This document shows, piece after piece, positions 27,012 to 36,221 of a stretch of 45,823 nucleotides of DNA (positions within the stretch are counted from its first letter, which is position 1; each line of letters starts with the position of its first letter). The notes under the pieces were generated by a model. The model had not been told where the DNA came from. It ran no database searches and worked only from the letters and a program-made list of their open reading frames with translations. Where the stretch lies: positions 1-45,823 of the forward strand of contig NZ_JASSVM010000014.1 of NCBI RefSeq assembly GCF_030541005.1, written 5' to 3'. The position numbers and the translations under genes were made by a program. Source of the DNA: Marinobacter sp. SS5-14b. GTDB taxonomy: Bacteria > Pseudomonadota > Gammaproteobacteria > Pseudomonadales > Oleiphilaceae.

Positions 27012-29943
27012 TTCACAGGCGAGCCCAAGCGCTTTCACTTTTGGCATTCGCCGCCTGGTATTGGTGGACTCTGCCGGCTTCTGTTACGTGGAAATTCCGG
27101 TCACCCATCACGGGTTGATTCTGGGGCCGGGCAACCTGGGCAAATCCAGTTTGCTGAACTCCCTGCGCCTGTTCCTGCTGCCGGAAAACAACTTTAAAAA
27201 CAGCCGGAAGAAGTTTGCCTTCCGCAATGCCAGCGCCGGCAGCTTCTACAGCAACGAAGAAAGCTACCAGCATTATTTCCCCAGCCAGTTCAGCTTCCTG
27301 ATTGTTGAGGCGGAAAACCCGGCCGGTACTCATTGCCAGATTCTGTACCGGGACAACAGCAGTCAGCTGAGTTATGGCCGCGCGTTTGTGCCCGTGCCCT
27401 ATGACCAGTTGCGCCCGCTGTTCTGGAACGGCGACGACCCGGAGGGCATTGGCCAGGCAGTGCCGGAGCTGTCCTTCAGCCGGCTCTCGGACGCCCTGAA
27501 AAAGTTGTCGAAAGACACCCGGTTTGTGAACGATCCAGCCAAACTGAAAACCATGCTCTACAGTAGCGAACTGATGAATGCAGACGCGGTGCGCTACTCG
27601 GTGTTGCCTTTGGGGGAATCTGATGAGCGCAAGGTTCAGTCGCTTCGCACCCTGATACTGCTGTTGTTTGAAATGAAGGCGGATGACCAGGCTATGGCCA
27701 ACGCCGTGGCGAGCATTATTGAAGCCGACAAGAAGTTTTCCGACGATGCCTTCGATTTCAATATCGATGAATTCCTGAACCACCATGAGCATCTCAAACA
27801 GCAGCAAACCCAGCTCAACCGCATTGAAAAAGAGCGCCCCCGGTTTGAAAGGCTGAACAACGACTACCAGAAGTATCAGACCCTGCTGCGAAGCCAGCAC
27901 GATTTCGCCGCCTTTCGGGATGGCCTGGCTGCGGCACTGCAACAGGTGGGCGTTCAGCGGCGGGCCGCGGTTGAGGCCTACACCGATCAGAACGACATCC
28001 TCAAACACGTGGTGCAGACCCTGAAAAGGCTGGAGCAGGAAACCAGCAGCCTGAAAGGGGAGGTGCGAGCAGCCGAGCGCAACCTGAACCGGGCCGAACA
28101 GGACCAGAAAAACGGTGAGTTGCTGGCCGCCCAGTACGGCACCATGACGCTGCAGGAAATTGACGAGGTACTGCGGGAAGACCGTGAGCGAAAGCAGGGC
28201 CATCTCAACGCCCTGAAAAGTGCCGCCCAGGCGGAAGTTCGGCTCGAGCAACTTGCGGCCCAGAAGCGCAGCATGGAAAGCCGGCTGGCCGCGCTGGCAG
28301 AGCGCGAAAGCAAACAGCAGTGGCAATTGCAGAACCAGTTGGACGAGGCGGTGGCCGCGCCCCTGCGCGCGGTGGACCCGAAATTGATGATGGCTAGCCC
28401 GGGGCAGACACTGGATGCCGATAGCAAAGCCACCATTGAGGCATTTTCTCGATTGTTTGCCCCCAACGGTCAAGGGTTTGACTGGTTTGATACCGAGTAT
28501 CCGGCCCAGACCGTCCGGCATGAAGACTACGCCGAACAGCGCCGGCGGCTGGAGGATGAACTCAACGGGTTGGAGAAAGAGCGCTCGGAACTGGCCGACA
28601 CCGCCGACAAAGAGCTGGATCGTCCCCGTCTGATTGAGCGAACCGAAAAGGAAATCCGGGCCATCGATAAAGATCTGGAAACCCTGGCCCGCTACCCGGC
28701 CGCGGCAACCATCCTGCGCGATGCCACCGAAGAACGCAAAGCCGCCGAAGAAACCCTGGCCCGGTTGGATGAGCAAGCCCGGCTGGAACAGGAAAAGCTG
28801 GAGGCGGTTCAGCAAAAGGCCGCCAAAGCCCGGGCTGAGAAAGAGCGTATTGAAGAGCGTGAGCGGGAACTGGCCCAACTGAGCCGCAGCGTCGGCACCG
28901 CTGAGCATCGCTTCCAGCATCTGAAGGCCCTTCAAGCCGAGCAGCCGTTAGCCTTTGAACAGGTCTCGGCTGCGGCTTTTGAGGAGTTGCAAAGCCGGCT
29001 GGATGAGCTGGAAGACCTGCGCCGGAAAATTCTCGATCACCTGCGTCAGTTTGTATACGTGGGCGTGTTTGACGATGCTGACGGCGAACTGCAAAAAGAC
29101 AGCCCGGCTTCGGCGGTGATTCGAGACACCTTCAAGGCACTGGCCGACCTGTTTGCTGCCCTGACCGAACGCTGGCGAGTGCTGGAAGAGCAGATTTCCA
29201 TTCACAACGAAACCGTGGCCAGTTATCGCCAGGCGCTGACCTCCAACCACGAATTCATCAGCCGTTTTGAGGCCCAGCTCAACCGGGAGCTGGAAGGGGT
29301 GCAGATCAACGATCTGGTGGAAATCCGGGTGGACATCCACACCGATCCGAAATTCCGCAACCTGGTGGAAGAAGCCAACAACATCGACCCTTACGGCAAC
29401 CACCTGCAGTCGGATGCCTTCTATGACCGATTGCGGGTCTTCGTGGCGGACTTCTTTGGAGAGCAGGGCAGCAAGCGCCTGACCATGGACAAAGTCATCA
29501 CTGGTATTTCCTATCGTACCCGCAAGGAACACGCCACCAGTCTGGACAAAAAGGGCCAGTCCACCTCCACCACCGCCCTGATCAATCTGGAGCTGGTTTA
29601 CCGCTTGCTGAAGCGGGTGCTGTACCCGGGCGTCAAACTGTCGTTCCCGATGGTGCTGGATGAACTGGCCAGTGTGGATGTCAGCCAGATGCCCGGGTTG
29701 CTGCAGCGCCTGAGCCAGCAGGGCTTCAATCTGTTCTCAGCGGCGACCCACAGTGCCAGTGCCGAAGTCATCTACCTGATTGGTCGCCACCTGGAAGTGG
29801 GCCAGATGCGCACGTCACGGCCCTACAGCCCGCAGCGCACACTGGTGTTCTGGGGCGGTGCCGAGGGCTTCACTGGCGGCGAAGCCCTGAGCCACTGGGC
29901 CGACCACACCCAGAACAGCCTGCTGGAGCCGGTGGATGAGTAA
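27004..29943 (+). CDS. jetC: JetC/MksB-like SMC ATPase
   Basis: A 979-aa MukB/SMC-related ATPase that, in known Wadjet systems, extrudes DNA loops to find closed circular plasmids. Walker A is GPGNLGKSS at residues 41-49. Coiled coils run from about 255 to 430 and 510 to 690, with a probable hinge near 455-505 (SPGQTLDADSKATIEAFSRLF). The C-terminal head carries a signature-like stretch (GQSTSTTALINLEL, near 853) rather than LSGG, and Walker B FPMVLDELASVD with D886 and E887. It overlaps JetD and JetA by 8 bp on each side, so all subunits are translated in series. Pseudomonas MksB is the closest described relative by layout. Confidence 0.88.
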   Translation: MTDSQASPSAFTFGIRRLVLVDSAGFCYVEIPVTHHGLILGPGNLGKSSLLNSLRLFLLPENNFKNSRKKFAFRNASAGSFYSNEESYQHYFPSQFSFLIVEAENPAGTHCQILYRDNSSQLSYGRAFVPVPYDQLRPLFWNGDDPEGIGQAVPELSFSRLSDALKKLSKDTRFVNDPAKLKTMLYSSELMNADAVRYSVLPLGESDERKVQSLRTLILLLFEMKADDQAMANAVASIIEADKKFSDDAFDFNIDEFLNHHEHLKQQQTQLNRIEKERPRFERLNNDYQKYQTLLRSQHDFAAFRDGLAAALQQVGVQRRAAVEAYTDQNDILKHVVQTLKRLEQETSSLKGEVRAAERNLNRAEQDQKNGELLAAQYGTMTLQEIDEVLREDRERKQGHLNALKSAAQAEVRLEQLAAQKRSMESRLAALAERESKQQWQLQNQLDEAVAAPLRAVDPKLMMASPGQTLDADSKATIEAFSRLFAPNGQGFDWFDTEYPAQTVRHEDYAEQRRRLEDELNGLEKERSELADTADKELDRPRLIERTEKEIRAIDKDLETLARYPAAATILRDATEERKAAEETLARLDEQARLEQEKLEAVQQKAAKARAEKERIEERERELAQLSRSVGTAEHRFQHLKALQAEQPLAFEQVSAAAFEELQSRLDELEDLRRKILDHLRQFVYVGVFDDADGELQKDSPASAVIRDTFKALADLFAALTERWRVLEEQISIHNETVASYRQALTSNHEFISRFEAQLNRELEGVQINDLVEIRVDIHTDPKFRNLVEEANNIDPYGNHLQSDAFYDRLRVFVADFFGEQGSKRLTMDKVITGISYRTRKEHATSLDKKGQSTSTTALINLELVYRLLKRVLYPGVKLSFPMVLDELASVDVSQMPGLLQRLSQQGFNLFSAATHSASAEVIYLIGRHLEVGQMRTSRPYSPQRTLVFWGGAEGFTGGEALSHWADHTQNSLLEPVDE

Positions 29944-31372
29944 GCGCTTCAGTACCCTGGACACCACGCGCCTGCTGTTCGACCACCCGAAAATCCTGTT
30001 CCGGCTGATCGAGCGCATGGACCGGAACGAAGCCCGCTATGTGCGGGAGAGCGATCTGGTGGCGGAGGTGATGGACTACACCCGCACCCTGTCAAAGGCA
30101 GACAAGGACCGGGTGCGCCTGGCGCTGACAACCGACAATCTGTTCCGCTCGGGCCTGGTGATCGACATCATCAAAGCCGAGGGCGAACGCCGGCTGATCT
30201 TGCAGGACGCACTGATTAACCTGATGCGGGCCTGCAATGCCTCGCTTTACCAGGAGCTGACCGATGCCAGGTTGAGGGGCCATCTCGTGACCCTTCGGGA
30301 TGTGCGCAACCGGCTTGAACTCAGCAGTTTCAGCGAGGCGGATCCGGACTTTACGGAGCTCAGGGATGACTTGAACGAACGGGTCAGCCAACTGATCGGT
30401 CTGTTACGCCAGAACGTTCTTCGCATGCAGACCATCAGCGCCCAGTTTGCCGAGCTGTCTGGCGATGCCAGCCGCGCGCCGGACAAGTACCTCGAGTTCC
30501 GGCAGAACCTGCTGGAGCAGATAGTCACCCTGTATGAGCGCCACATCAAACCGACGCTGGTGTTCCTGAACCCGGATACTCGTTTGCCAGACGGCAGCAA
30601 CCTGTTTGAGACTCTGGAAGCCATGGTGCGCCTGCTGGAACACCACGGCGACCACAGCCTGGCCGACCAGCTGTTCCGTTCATCGCTCAGCCTGAATGCG
30701 CTGTATAAACCCATTCAGGCCGTCGCCCAGGAGGTCGAACACTTCCTGCGCAAAACCCGCCGGGGCATGGTGCAGTACAACGCTATGGAACACTTCTACA
30801 CCAAACTGCGGGAGCTCAAGGGCGAAACCGAAACCCTCAGCCTGCGCCGAAAATGGCTGGAAGGGGGCAACTTTGCCCGCAGCACCGGTTTCCTGATTGG
30901 CCTCAGGGCGCAGCAGCGGCCGAAGCATTATGCCTTCGGTAACTCATCCAGCTATTACCAGCTTTTGTTCAGCGAGCTCGACCTGCGCCTGGCCGACCTG
31001 CGCCGCAAGGCGGAAGTGCCGGTGTTGCAGGAGGTGGCTGGCAGCGGCCGCCATGCCCGGGTGGATGTGCAGCGTATCAATCAGCTCTATCAATGGCTGG
31101 AAGCCCTGGAGCTTCGACCGACGACGGACCTGGTGCGGGAGCTGCACGGTCGTCTGGACGGGTTTATTCCGGGCTATCGTTTCCCGGATTTGCTGGCGGC
31201 CCTGAACCGCCTGGTGAACACACCACCGGAGGGCTTTCAGGTGGTCACCACCAACCGCTTCCGGACTCTGGAATCCGAGCTTGCACCGGCCGAGAGTGCA
31301 GAGATCAGTAACGAGCAGTTTGTGTACCGCAAACGCCGCCTTGAGTTAACCGCCGAGAACCACCATGACTGA
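29936..31372 (+). CDS. jetA: JetA/MksF-like kleisin (MukF-related)
   Basis: A 478-aa kleisin-type subunit expected to bridge the SMC heads. The N-terminal region (LDTTRLLFDHPKILFRLIERMDRNEARYV) looks like the winged-helix domain of MukF-like proteins; the middle (about 100-300) is helical with LRDDLNERVSQLIGLLRQNVLRMQTI; a conserved LSLRRKWLEGGNFARSTGFLIGLRAQ block follows. The C-terminal part may be a second winged helix. The start ATG overlaps the jetC stop in the 8 bp ATGAGTAA. Identity relies on operon position and family-like features. Confidence 0.83.
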   Translation: MSKRFSTLDTTRLLFDHPKILFRLIERMDRNEARYVRESDLVAEVMDYTRTLSKADKDRVRLALTTDNLFRSGLVIDIIKAEGERRLILQDALINLMRACNASLYQELTDARLRGHLVTLRDVRNRLELSSFSEADPDFTELRDDLNERVSQLIGLLRQNVLRMQTISAQFAELSGDASRAPDKYLEFRQNLLEQIVTLYERHIKPTLVFLNPDTRLPDGSNLFETLEAMVRLLEHHGDHSLADQLFRSSLSLNALYKPIQAVAQEVEHFLRKTRRGMVQYNAMEHFYTKLRELKGETETLSLRRKWLEGGNFARSTGFLIGLRAQQRPKHYAFGNSSSYYQLLFSELDLRLADLRRKAEVPVLQEVAGSGRHARVDVQRINQLYQWLEALELRPTTDLVRELHGRLDGFIPGYRFPDLLAALNRLVNTPPEGFQVVTTNRFRTLESELAPAESAEISNEQFVYRKRRLELTAENHHD

Positions 31373-31970
31373 CCCGATCAACCCGCTGCCGCATTCGTCA
31401 GCCAGCAGCTTCGATGACATCCTGCCAGCCCACAGTGCCGCACTGTATCGGGAGTTTCAGGCCGGCCGCGTGGTCGTCCGGGAATTCTGGGACAGCAATC
31501 GCTCCGAACTGGTGGCGAACCCTTTGTACAACGTGCTGTATAACCATCTGTCCCATTTCCGAACCTTCTACGAGCACCTGGGCTGTGAGCTGGTGTTCAA
31601 CGAAAACGGCTCTTTCTTCTTCCTCAAGGAAAGCAGCGACGACGAAACCGAAGAACATGATGAAAATGCCTTCCGGGTGCAGGTGGTTCTGCTGTTGATC
31701 GGCCGTTATTTTGCCCGCAGTGGTCGTGATCTGGACTACCTCGGGCGCCCCGATGCGGGGCTCGGAGAGCAGGATCTTGCGACGATGGGGGCTGATGAGG
31801 AGTACCAGGACATTCTGCGAGCGGCCCGGTTCGACAAAGGCCTGCCGGAAGCACTGGAGTACCTGGACAAGCGCAACCTGCTGTTCCGCAGCGGTGCCAG
31901 CCGTTACTTTCTGAGTTCCGCGGGCATGTATTTCCTGGAGGAACTGGTCAGGGAATACGAGCAGGCCTGA
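31365..31970 (+). CDS. jetB: JetB/MksE-like subunit (MukE-related)
   Basis: A 201-aa, last gene of the operon. MukE/MksE (KITE) subunits bind the kleisin and DNA. Visible features: NPLYNVLYNHLSHFRTFYEHLGCELVFNENGSFFFL, then an acidic stretch, then FRVQVVLLLIGRYFARSGRDLDYL and a C-terminal DKRNLLFRSGASRYFLSSAGMYFLEEL with winged-helix character. The start overlaps the jetA stop in ATGACTGA. The order nuclease-SMC-kleisin-KITE differs from the A-B-C-D order usually drawn for Wadjet type I. Confidence 0.83.
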   Translation: MTDPINPLPHSSASSFDDILPAHSAALYREFQAGRVVVREFWDSNRSELVANPLYNVLYNHLSHFRTFYEHLGCELVFNENGSFFFLKESSDDETEEHDENAFRVQVVLLLIGRYFARSGRDLDYLGRPDAGLGEQDLATMGADEEYQDILRAARFDKGLPEALEYLDKRNLLFRSGASRYFLSSAGMYFLEELVREYEQA

Positions 31971-31990
31971 TCGAATTGTTTATGGCCTCG

Positions 31991-32021
31991 TTTGCCTCGT
32001 CTGGCTGCAGACTCAGGCAAA
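31991..32021. terminator. Hairpin between jetB and the diguanylate cyclase gene
   Basis: TTTGCCT and AGGCAAA form the outer stem; GTCTG-GCTG-CAGAC forms the inner stem. It lies between the convergent jetB and GGDEF genes and covers the cyclase stop codon. A bidirectional terminator is likely. Confidence 0.55.
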
Positions 32022-33857
32022 GGCCATGTTGTTACGCCCGCTGGACTTCACCTTGTACATGGCGGCATCGGCCTTTTTCAGGAGGTCTTCCGCCGTTACG
32101 CCGTTGTCCGGATAGAGGGCCACCCCGACCGATGCGCCAATCTGAAGGTTGACGTTTTGGACGTGGAACGTCTCGTTCAACACCTGGACCACTTTCTCCG
32201 CGATATGCCGGGCATTGTCCTCGCCCTGAAGCGGGCCGGTGATGATGACAAACTCGTCCCCTCCGCGGCGCCCGACCACATCCCCGCTGCGGATACAGTG
32301 TTTTAGTCGTTGCGCCACAATCCGGAGCAGCTCGTCACCCGCCTGATGGCCGTAGGTATCGTTGACCGGCTTGAACTTGTCCAGGTCGAGAAACATCAGG
32401 GCGAAGTGGCTGTCGTCACGGCGCGCCCGCTGTATCGATTGGTCCAGGTGGTTGTCCAGCGCGGTTCGGTTTGGCAGGCCGGTTAGCCTGTCAAAATGTG
32501 CCAGCCGGATCATTTGCTTCTCAGCCTTTACCCGTTCGGAGATGTTGCTGAAAGTCTGGATGAGCTGATGGATCTGGCCGCGCTCGTTTCTTACCGGGGA
32601 GATGGTCAGCAGGTTCGGGACCGGGTTACCCCCCTGTGCTTTCAGCCATACTTCGCCCTGCCAGGCATTTTCAGCAATCAGCTGGCGGTGAATGTCTTGT
32701 GATAGCAGGTCTAGACTTTGGCTCGTTTCCAGGAACTCAAGTACGCAGGCACCTTTGAGGGCTTTGACGCTTTTGCCTGTTGCCTCGGAAAAAGCGGGAT
32801 TTGCGCGGATAATGTTCAGGGATGTATCCGAAATGACAATGGCTTCATGGGTATGCTCAAACACTTGATAGGCCAGCCGCAACTCTTCGGTGGATTTGGC
32901 AATCTGGGAAGCCTGTGACACCAATGCATGCAAGACTGGCCGGAGAGAGCGCCAGACGACCAGGCCAGCCAGCCCCGACAACAAAAGAATGGCCAATACA
33001 CTCAGGGTGATATCCCGGACGACATCGCCAAACACCCGGGAAATTTTCGAGTGCATGTGCAGTTCCCAGTTCGTGCCCTCAACCTGGCGCACAAAGGCCA
33101 GCACCCGGGTGCCATCGTCGGTGGTTGAACGGAAGAATTCGGGCTGCTCGTCGGTGGTGACGTATCCGTCCGGTGTCAGGCACCCATCCGGTGGCACCAG
33201 CTCGAGAGCTCTTGTTGCCGGGTTCAGCACCAGACGCTTGGTTTTATCGGAGTCGATCAGGCAGACTCGGGTGTCTTCATCCGCCTGAAACACGCTTTCC
33301 AGAGACTCCAGGGTGAACAGAAGCTGGTCCATTCCAACCACTTCGCCTTGATACCGCACGGGGTAGGACGCACTCAGTAAGGGCTGGCTGATCGAATCGT
33401 TCGCGAGCTGGAACATGCGAATATCCGTGCTGCGTGCCACCGGGATTGTGGCGGGCAATGCATCCGCCATCGGGCCAATTCGCACAACTTCTTCACCAAG
33501 GGCGTTATAGCGGACAAGTGCCGCCAGGTTTTCGATGCCTTCGGCGGCATCTTGCAGGCGAGGCTCTGAATAGGCTTTTACGTCACTGGCGGACAACCCG
33601 CCATTGGCCTGCTCGGCGAGAACCCGCGCGAGCTCTGATCGGCTGGATGTTTGTCGGGCGATGTCCTGGTGCAGGGCGAAAAGGGCCCGCATGTTTTCGG
33701 CTTTGGCATCGGCAACGCTGCCCGCGGCCTGCGATGCATTGGTGTGAATCTGCTTGATCAGCGGGGCGGACACGATCGCCGCGATAAGAATGCCCGTCAG
33801 AACAACCGCTATGATGGCCGTGGTGATGATACGGCGCTTTTGCTCAAGAATATCCAT
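32013..33857 (-). CDS. Membrane diguanylate cyclase (Cache-PAS-GGDEF)
   Basis: A 614-aa c-di-GMP synthase. TM1 is at about 10-32; a periplasmic double-Cache-like sensor spans about 35-280; TM2 lies at about 285-305; a PAS domain (about 335-455) precedes the GGDEF domain (about 455-610). The catalytic motif is intact (RRGGDEF at about 530-534) and the product-inhibition I-site RxxD is present five residues earlier (RSGD). There is no EAL domain. It is a single-gene unit, divergent from the 340-aa gene. The ligand is unknown; the Cache domain suggests a small organic molecule. Confidence 0.92.
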   Translation of the reverse strand: MDILEQKRRIITTAIIAVVLTGILIAAIVSAPLIKQIHTNASQAAGSVADAKAENMRALFALHQDIARQTSSRSELARVLAEQANGGLSASDVKAYSEPRLQDAAEGIENLAALVRYNALGEEVVRIGPMADALPATIPVARSTDIRMFQLANDSISQPLLSASYPVRYQGEVVGMDQLLFTLESLESVFQADEDTRVCLIDSDKTKRLVLNPATRALELVPPDGCLTPDGYVTTDEQPEFFRSTTDDGTRVLAFVRQVEGTNWELHMHSKISRVFGDVVRDITLSVLAILLLSGLAGLVVWRSLRPVLHALVSQASQIAKSTEELRLAYQVFEHTHEAIVISDTSLNIIRANPAFSEATGKSVKALKGACVLEFLETSQSLDLLSQDIHRQLIAENAWQGEVWLKAQGGNPVPNLLTISPVRNERGQIHQLIQTFSNISERVKAEKQMIRLAHFDRLTGLPNRTALDNHLDQSIQRARRDDSHFALMFLDLDKFKPVNDTYGHQAGDELLRIVAQRLKHCIRSGDVVGRRGGDEFVIITGPLQGEDNARHIAEKVVQVLNETFHVQNVNLQIGASVGVALYPDNGVTAEDLLKKADAAMYKVKSSGRNNMAFA

Positions 33858-34033
33858 GCTTGCCGTTCTGTATGATTGATCTACAGGCTCATAGTAGCTG
33901 TTTTCGCTATTTGTTGAACCCGTCTGTGGTAGCTTTTAATCACGCCTTTTGTCGATCGGCCAGATTTGTCAGCCATTCGGATTGGCCTTAGGGTATAAGG
34001 AAGGCTCAGTACCATCACCACCAAGGTTTTCCC

Positions 34034-35056
34034 ATGACAGCAGAGCTGTTTCCGCTTAGCAAAGAACGCCGCCGAAGGGGTTGGTGGCTCGTAGTTGCCG
34101 CTCTGCTGGCTGCCGCGCTGATCGTGGCCGTTTCAAAGCCGATGGAGGTTGAAGAGCGGCTGGTTATTCTGCAGGCCGAAGACGAGTTTGGACGTCATTC
34201 GAGTTTGCTGGAACAACCCTTGTCGGTTCAGGCCTTGCTGCTGGATTACCGGGAAGACGAACTGCTTTGGCTGAAGGCTCAGTCCGCGCTGCATGTTTAC
34301 CCGGTGCACACCCGCCTGTTATTCGGATTGTTCGGCGAAGAGCCGGAGTTCAGGCAGGCCCTTAGAACCCACGGCGAGAACCTGATTCCACCGGCGATTC
34401 ATTTCTATCAGAACCCGGTACAAACCATCGAACTTCTGAATCGCATCACCGGCAACGGAGTAACGCTGAGCCCTGAACAAAGAGCGTGGTACGCGATTAA
34501 TTTTGCGAATCAGGAAGGCCATGATTTTACCGGTCAGTTTCTGGTGGCGCCGAACGGCAGCATTGAGTGGATATGGACCGAACGCATTACGGAAGGCGTG
34601 ACTCAATTCTTCACCAGCGGTATCCGCACCCTGGAGTCCCGTTATCGCACCGACCAGGAAATTCGCGTAAGCGATCTGGGCTGGGCCGCCGTGGATGCTG
34701 TCATCATTGGCAGTGCCGTGAAATTCCTGAAAGCGGGCAGGGCGGCCGCAACCACTGCGCGGGCAACCACAGTGACTGCCCGGTCAGCCACCTTCACCAC
34801 CCGTGTGGCCAGGGCCGGTCGAATGGCCTCGGTAATGGTCAGTAACGCTCGTTGGCCGGCATTTGCCGCGCTGGCCTATGTGGCGGTAACTCACCCGGTA
34901 CTCTTGAATGACTTGTTTGCTGGCGCCGCCAAGGTACTGGGTGTGCCACCCTGGATGGTGCAGGTGCCGGGCTGGTTCCTGGTGCTTTTACCGCTGATGC
35001 TGGTGGTGCGATGGCTGCTGCGGATAGGCTTGTGGTTCGTTCCGGCTCGTCGCTGA
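34034..35056 (+). CDS. Hypothetical inner-membrane protein (340 aa)
   Basis: I do not recognise this protein. One N-terminal transmembrane helix (about residues 15-33) is followed by about 180 residues of soluble, probably periplasmic, domain. After a region rich in Ala, Thr and Arg (about 236-275: AGRAAATTARATTVTARSAT), one or two C-terminal hydrophobic helices follow (about 280-335). The middle domain is acidic and contains EEPEFRQALRTHGENLIPP and YAINFANQEGHDFTGQF. It is flanked by a divergent diguanylate cyclase and a convergent methyltransferase-like gene, neither of which explains it. RBS is weak (AAGG). Confidence 0.75.
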   Translation: MTAELFPLSKERRRRGWWLVVAALLAAALIVAVSKPMEVEERLVILQAEDEFGRHSSLLEQPLSVQALLLDYREDELLWLKAQSALHVYPVHTRLLFGLFGEEPEFRQALRTHGENLIPPAIHFYQNPVQTIELLNRITGNGVTLSPEQRAWYAINFANQEGHDFTGQFLVAPNGSIEWIWTERITEGVTQFFTSGIRTLESRYRTDQEIRVSDLGWAAVDAVIIGSAVKFLKAGRAAATTARATTVTARSATFTTRVARAGRMASVMVSNARWPAFAALAYVAVTHPVLLNDLFAGAAKVLGVPPWMVQVPGWFLVLLPLMLVVRWLLRIGLWFVPARR

Positions 35057-35064
35057 ATCGGATA

Positions 35065-35739
35065 CTACCAGGCGAGCCATATGGTGTGCCTTGCACCCTT
35101 GCCGGGGCGCAGGGCACGGACGACGACGGGCTCTACTGAAAACCCGGCGCGGCGGAGCCTCTCGGTAAACGCGTGTTCAGGGCCAGCAGACCAATAGGCG
35201 AGGATACCGTCGGAACTCAGGGATTTCTGCGCAGCGGCTATGCCTTCAGGCGAGTAAATCCAGTTGTTTTCCTTGCGGGTAAGGCCTTCCGGGCCGTTAT
35301 CCACATCCAGCAGAATGGCGTCCCAGTTTCCATTGCCTTGTCTGAGCAACTCCGCCACATCACCAATGTGTACCCGGGCTCGCGCATCGTTTAACGGGTA
35401 ACCGGACGCAGCACCCAATGGCCCGCGATTCCACTCCTCCACCTCCGGAACCAGCTCCGCTACAGTGACCTGCGCGGTGTCGCCCAACGACGACAAAGCC
35501 GCAGCGAGGGTGAATCCCATGCCCAGCCCGCCAATCAATACCCGTGGCTGGGGCAGGTGTGACAGCCGTTCGCAGGCCAGGGTAGCGAGGGCATCCTCCG
35601 AACCATGCAATCGGCTGTTCATCAGCTCACCGGGGGCGCCGGCAATCTTGATGGAGAATTCGTCGTTACGTTGCAGCAGGCGCAACCGGGTGCCGTTACC
35701 GGGAATGGTTGCGGTACCAATTTCTTCGAAGCGGGACAT
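35065..35739 (-). CDS. Spermidine synthase-like methyltransferase-fold protein
   Basis: A 224-aa Rossmann-fold protein of the polyamine synthase/methyltransferase superfamily. Seen: VLIGGLGMGFTLAAAL (glycine-rich nucleotide loop), VAELVPEVEEWNRG (acidic ribose-binding end of strand 2), LNDARARVHIGDVAELL, and DAILLDVDNGPEGLT. It lacks the complete substrate-binding set of true spermidine synthases, so the product is uncertain. It is a single gene convergent with the 340-aa membrane protein. Confidence 0.8.
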   Translation of the reverse strand: MSRFEEIGTATIPGNGTRLRLLQRNDEFSIKIAGAPGELMNSRLHGSEDALATLACERLSHLPQPRVLIGGLGMGFTLAAALSSLGDTAQVTVAELVPEVEEWNRGPLGAASGYPLNDARARVHIGDVAELLRQGNGNWDAILLDVDNGPEGLTRKENNWIYSPEGIAAAQKSLSSDGILAYWSAGPEHAFTERLRRAGFSVEPVVVRALRPGKGARHTIWLAW

Positions 35740-35877
35740 GTGACATTCCGGGTGGCGAGGACAGGCCGCATTCTAACCTGATGCATAGGGTGTTTTCAGC
35801 CAATTCCTCTTGAATAATCGCTGTTAGACTGCAAGTACTATCACATTGCGTTACCTACCCGCCAGGAGCGAGTGCAT

Positions 35878-36180
35878 ATGAAGACATTATTGCAGGTTGA
35901 TTTTCCGTTTGATGGTCCGTTCGGTCAGGACATGGCGGCTGCCATGAAGGAGCTGGCGGAATCCATTGCCCGGGAGCCGGGCTTTATCTGGAAGCTCTGG
36001 ACCGAGAACGCCGATACCAAAGAAGCCGGCGGTATCTACCTGTTTGAAGATGAAGCCAGTGCCAGAAAATATCTTGAGATGCATACGGCCAGGCTGAAAG
36101 GCTTTGGTGTGCCGGTGGTGAATGCCAAGGTGTTCCAAGTGAACGAAGCGTTGTCGGCGATTGACCATGGGCCGGTCTGA
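35878..36180 (+). CDS. YdhR-type putative monooxygenase
   Basis: A 100-aa protein of the YdhR/dimeric alpha-beta barrel (ABM-like) family, a putative mono-oxygenase whose substrate is unknown. The sequence [51 protein letters not shown] and [14 protein letters not shown] fits the whole fold. The start is the ATG at 35878, with AGGAG at 35864-35868; a GTG six bases upstream is too near the RBS. The downstream SDR gene follows on the same strand with a gap of about 40 bp. Confidence 0.85.
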   Translation: MKTLLQVDFPFDGPFGQDMAAAMKELAESIAREPGFIWKLWTENADTKEAGGIYLFEDEASARKYLEMHTARLKGFGVPVVNAKVFQVNEALSAIDHGPV

Positions 36181-36221
36181 TTTCGTGCCCTGCGCACAGG
36201 TTAGGGTTATTGGAGACTGAG

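Noticed and set aside
26142..27047. Long N-terminal extension of the MBL hydrolase
   Set aside because: This extension is antisense to the JetD-like gene; the conserved MBL fold begins at MSLKYRIV from 26141.
27013..28935. A 640-codon frame antisense to the SMC ATPase gene
   Set aside because: GC-rich coding DNA often keeps an antisense frame open. The plus-strand frame has Walker motifs, coiled coils and coupled neighbours; the antisense product has no recognisable domain.
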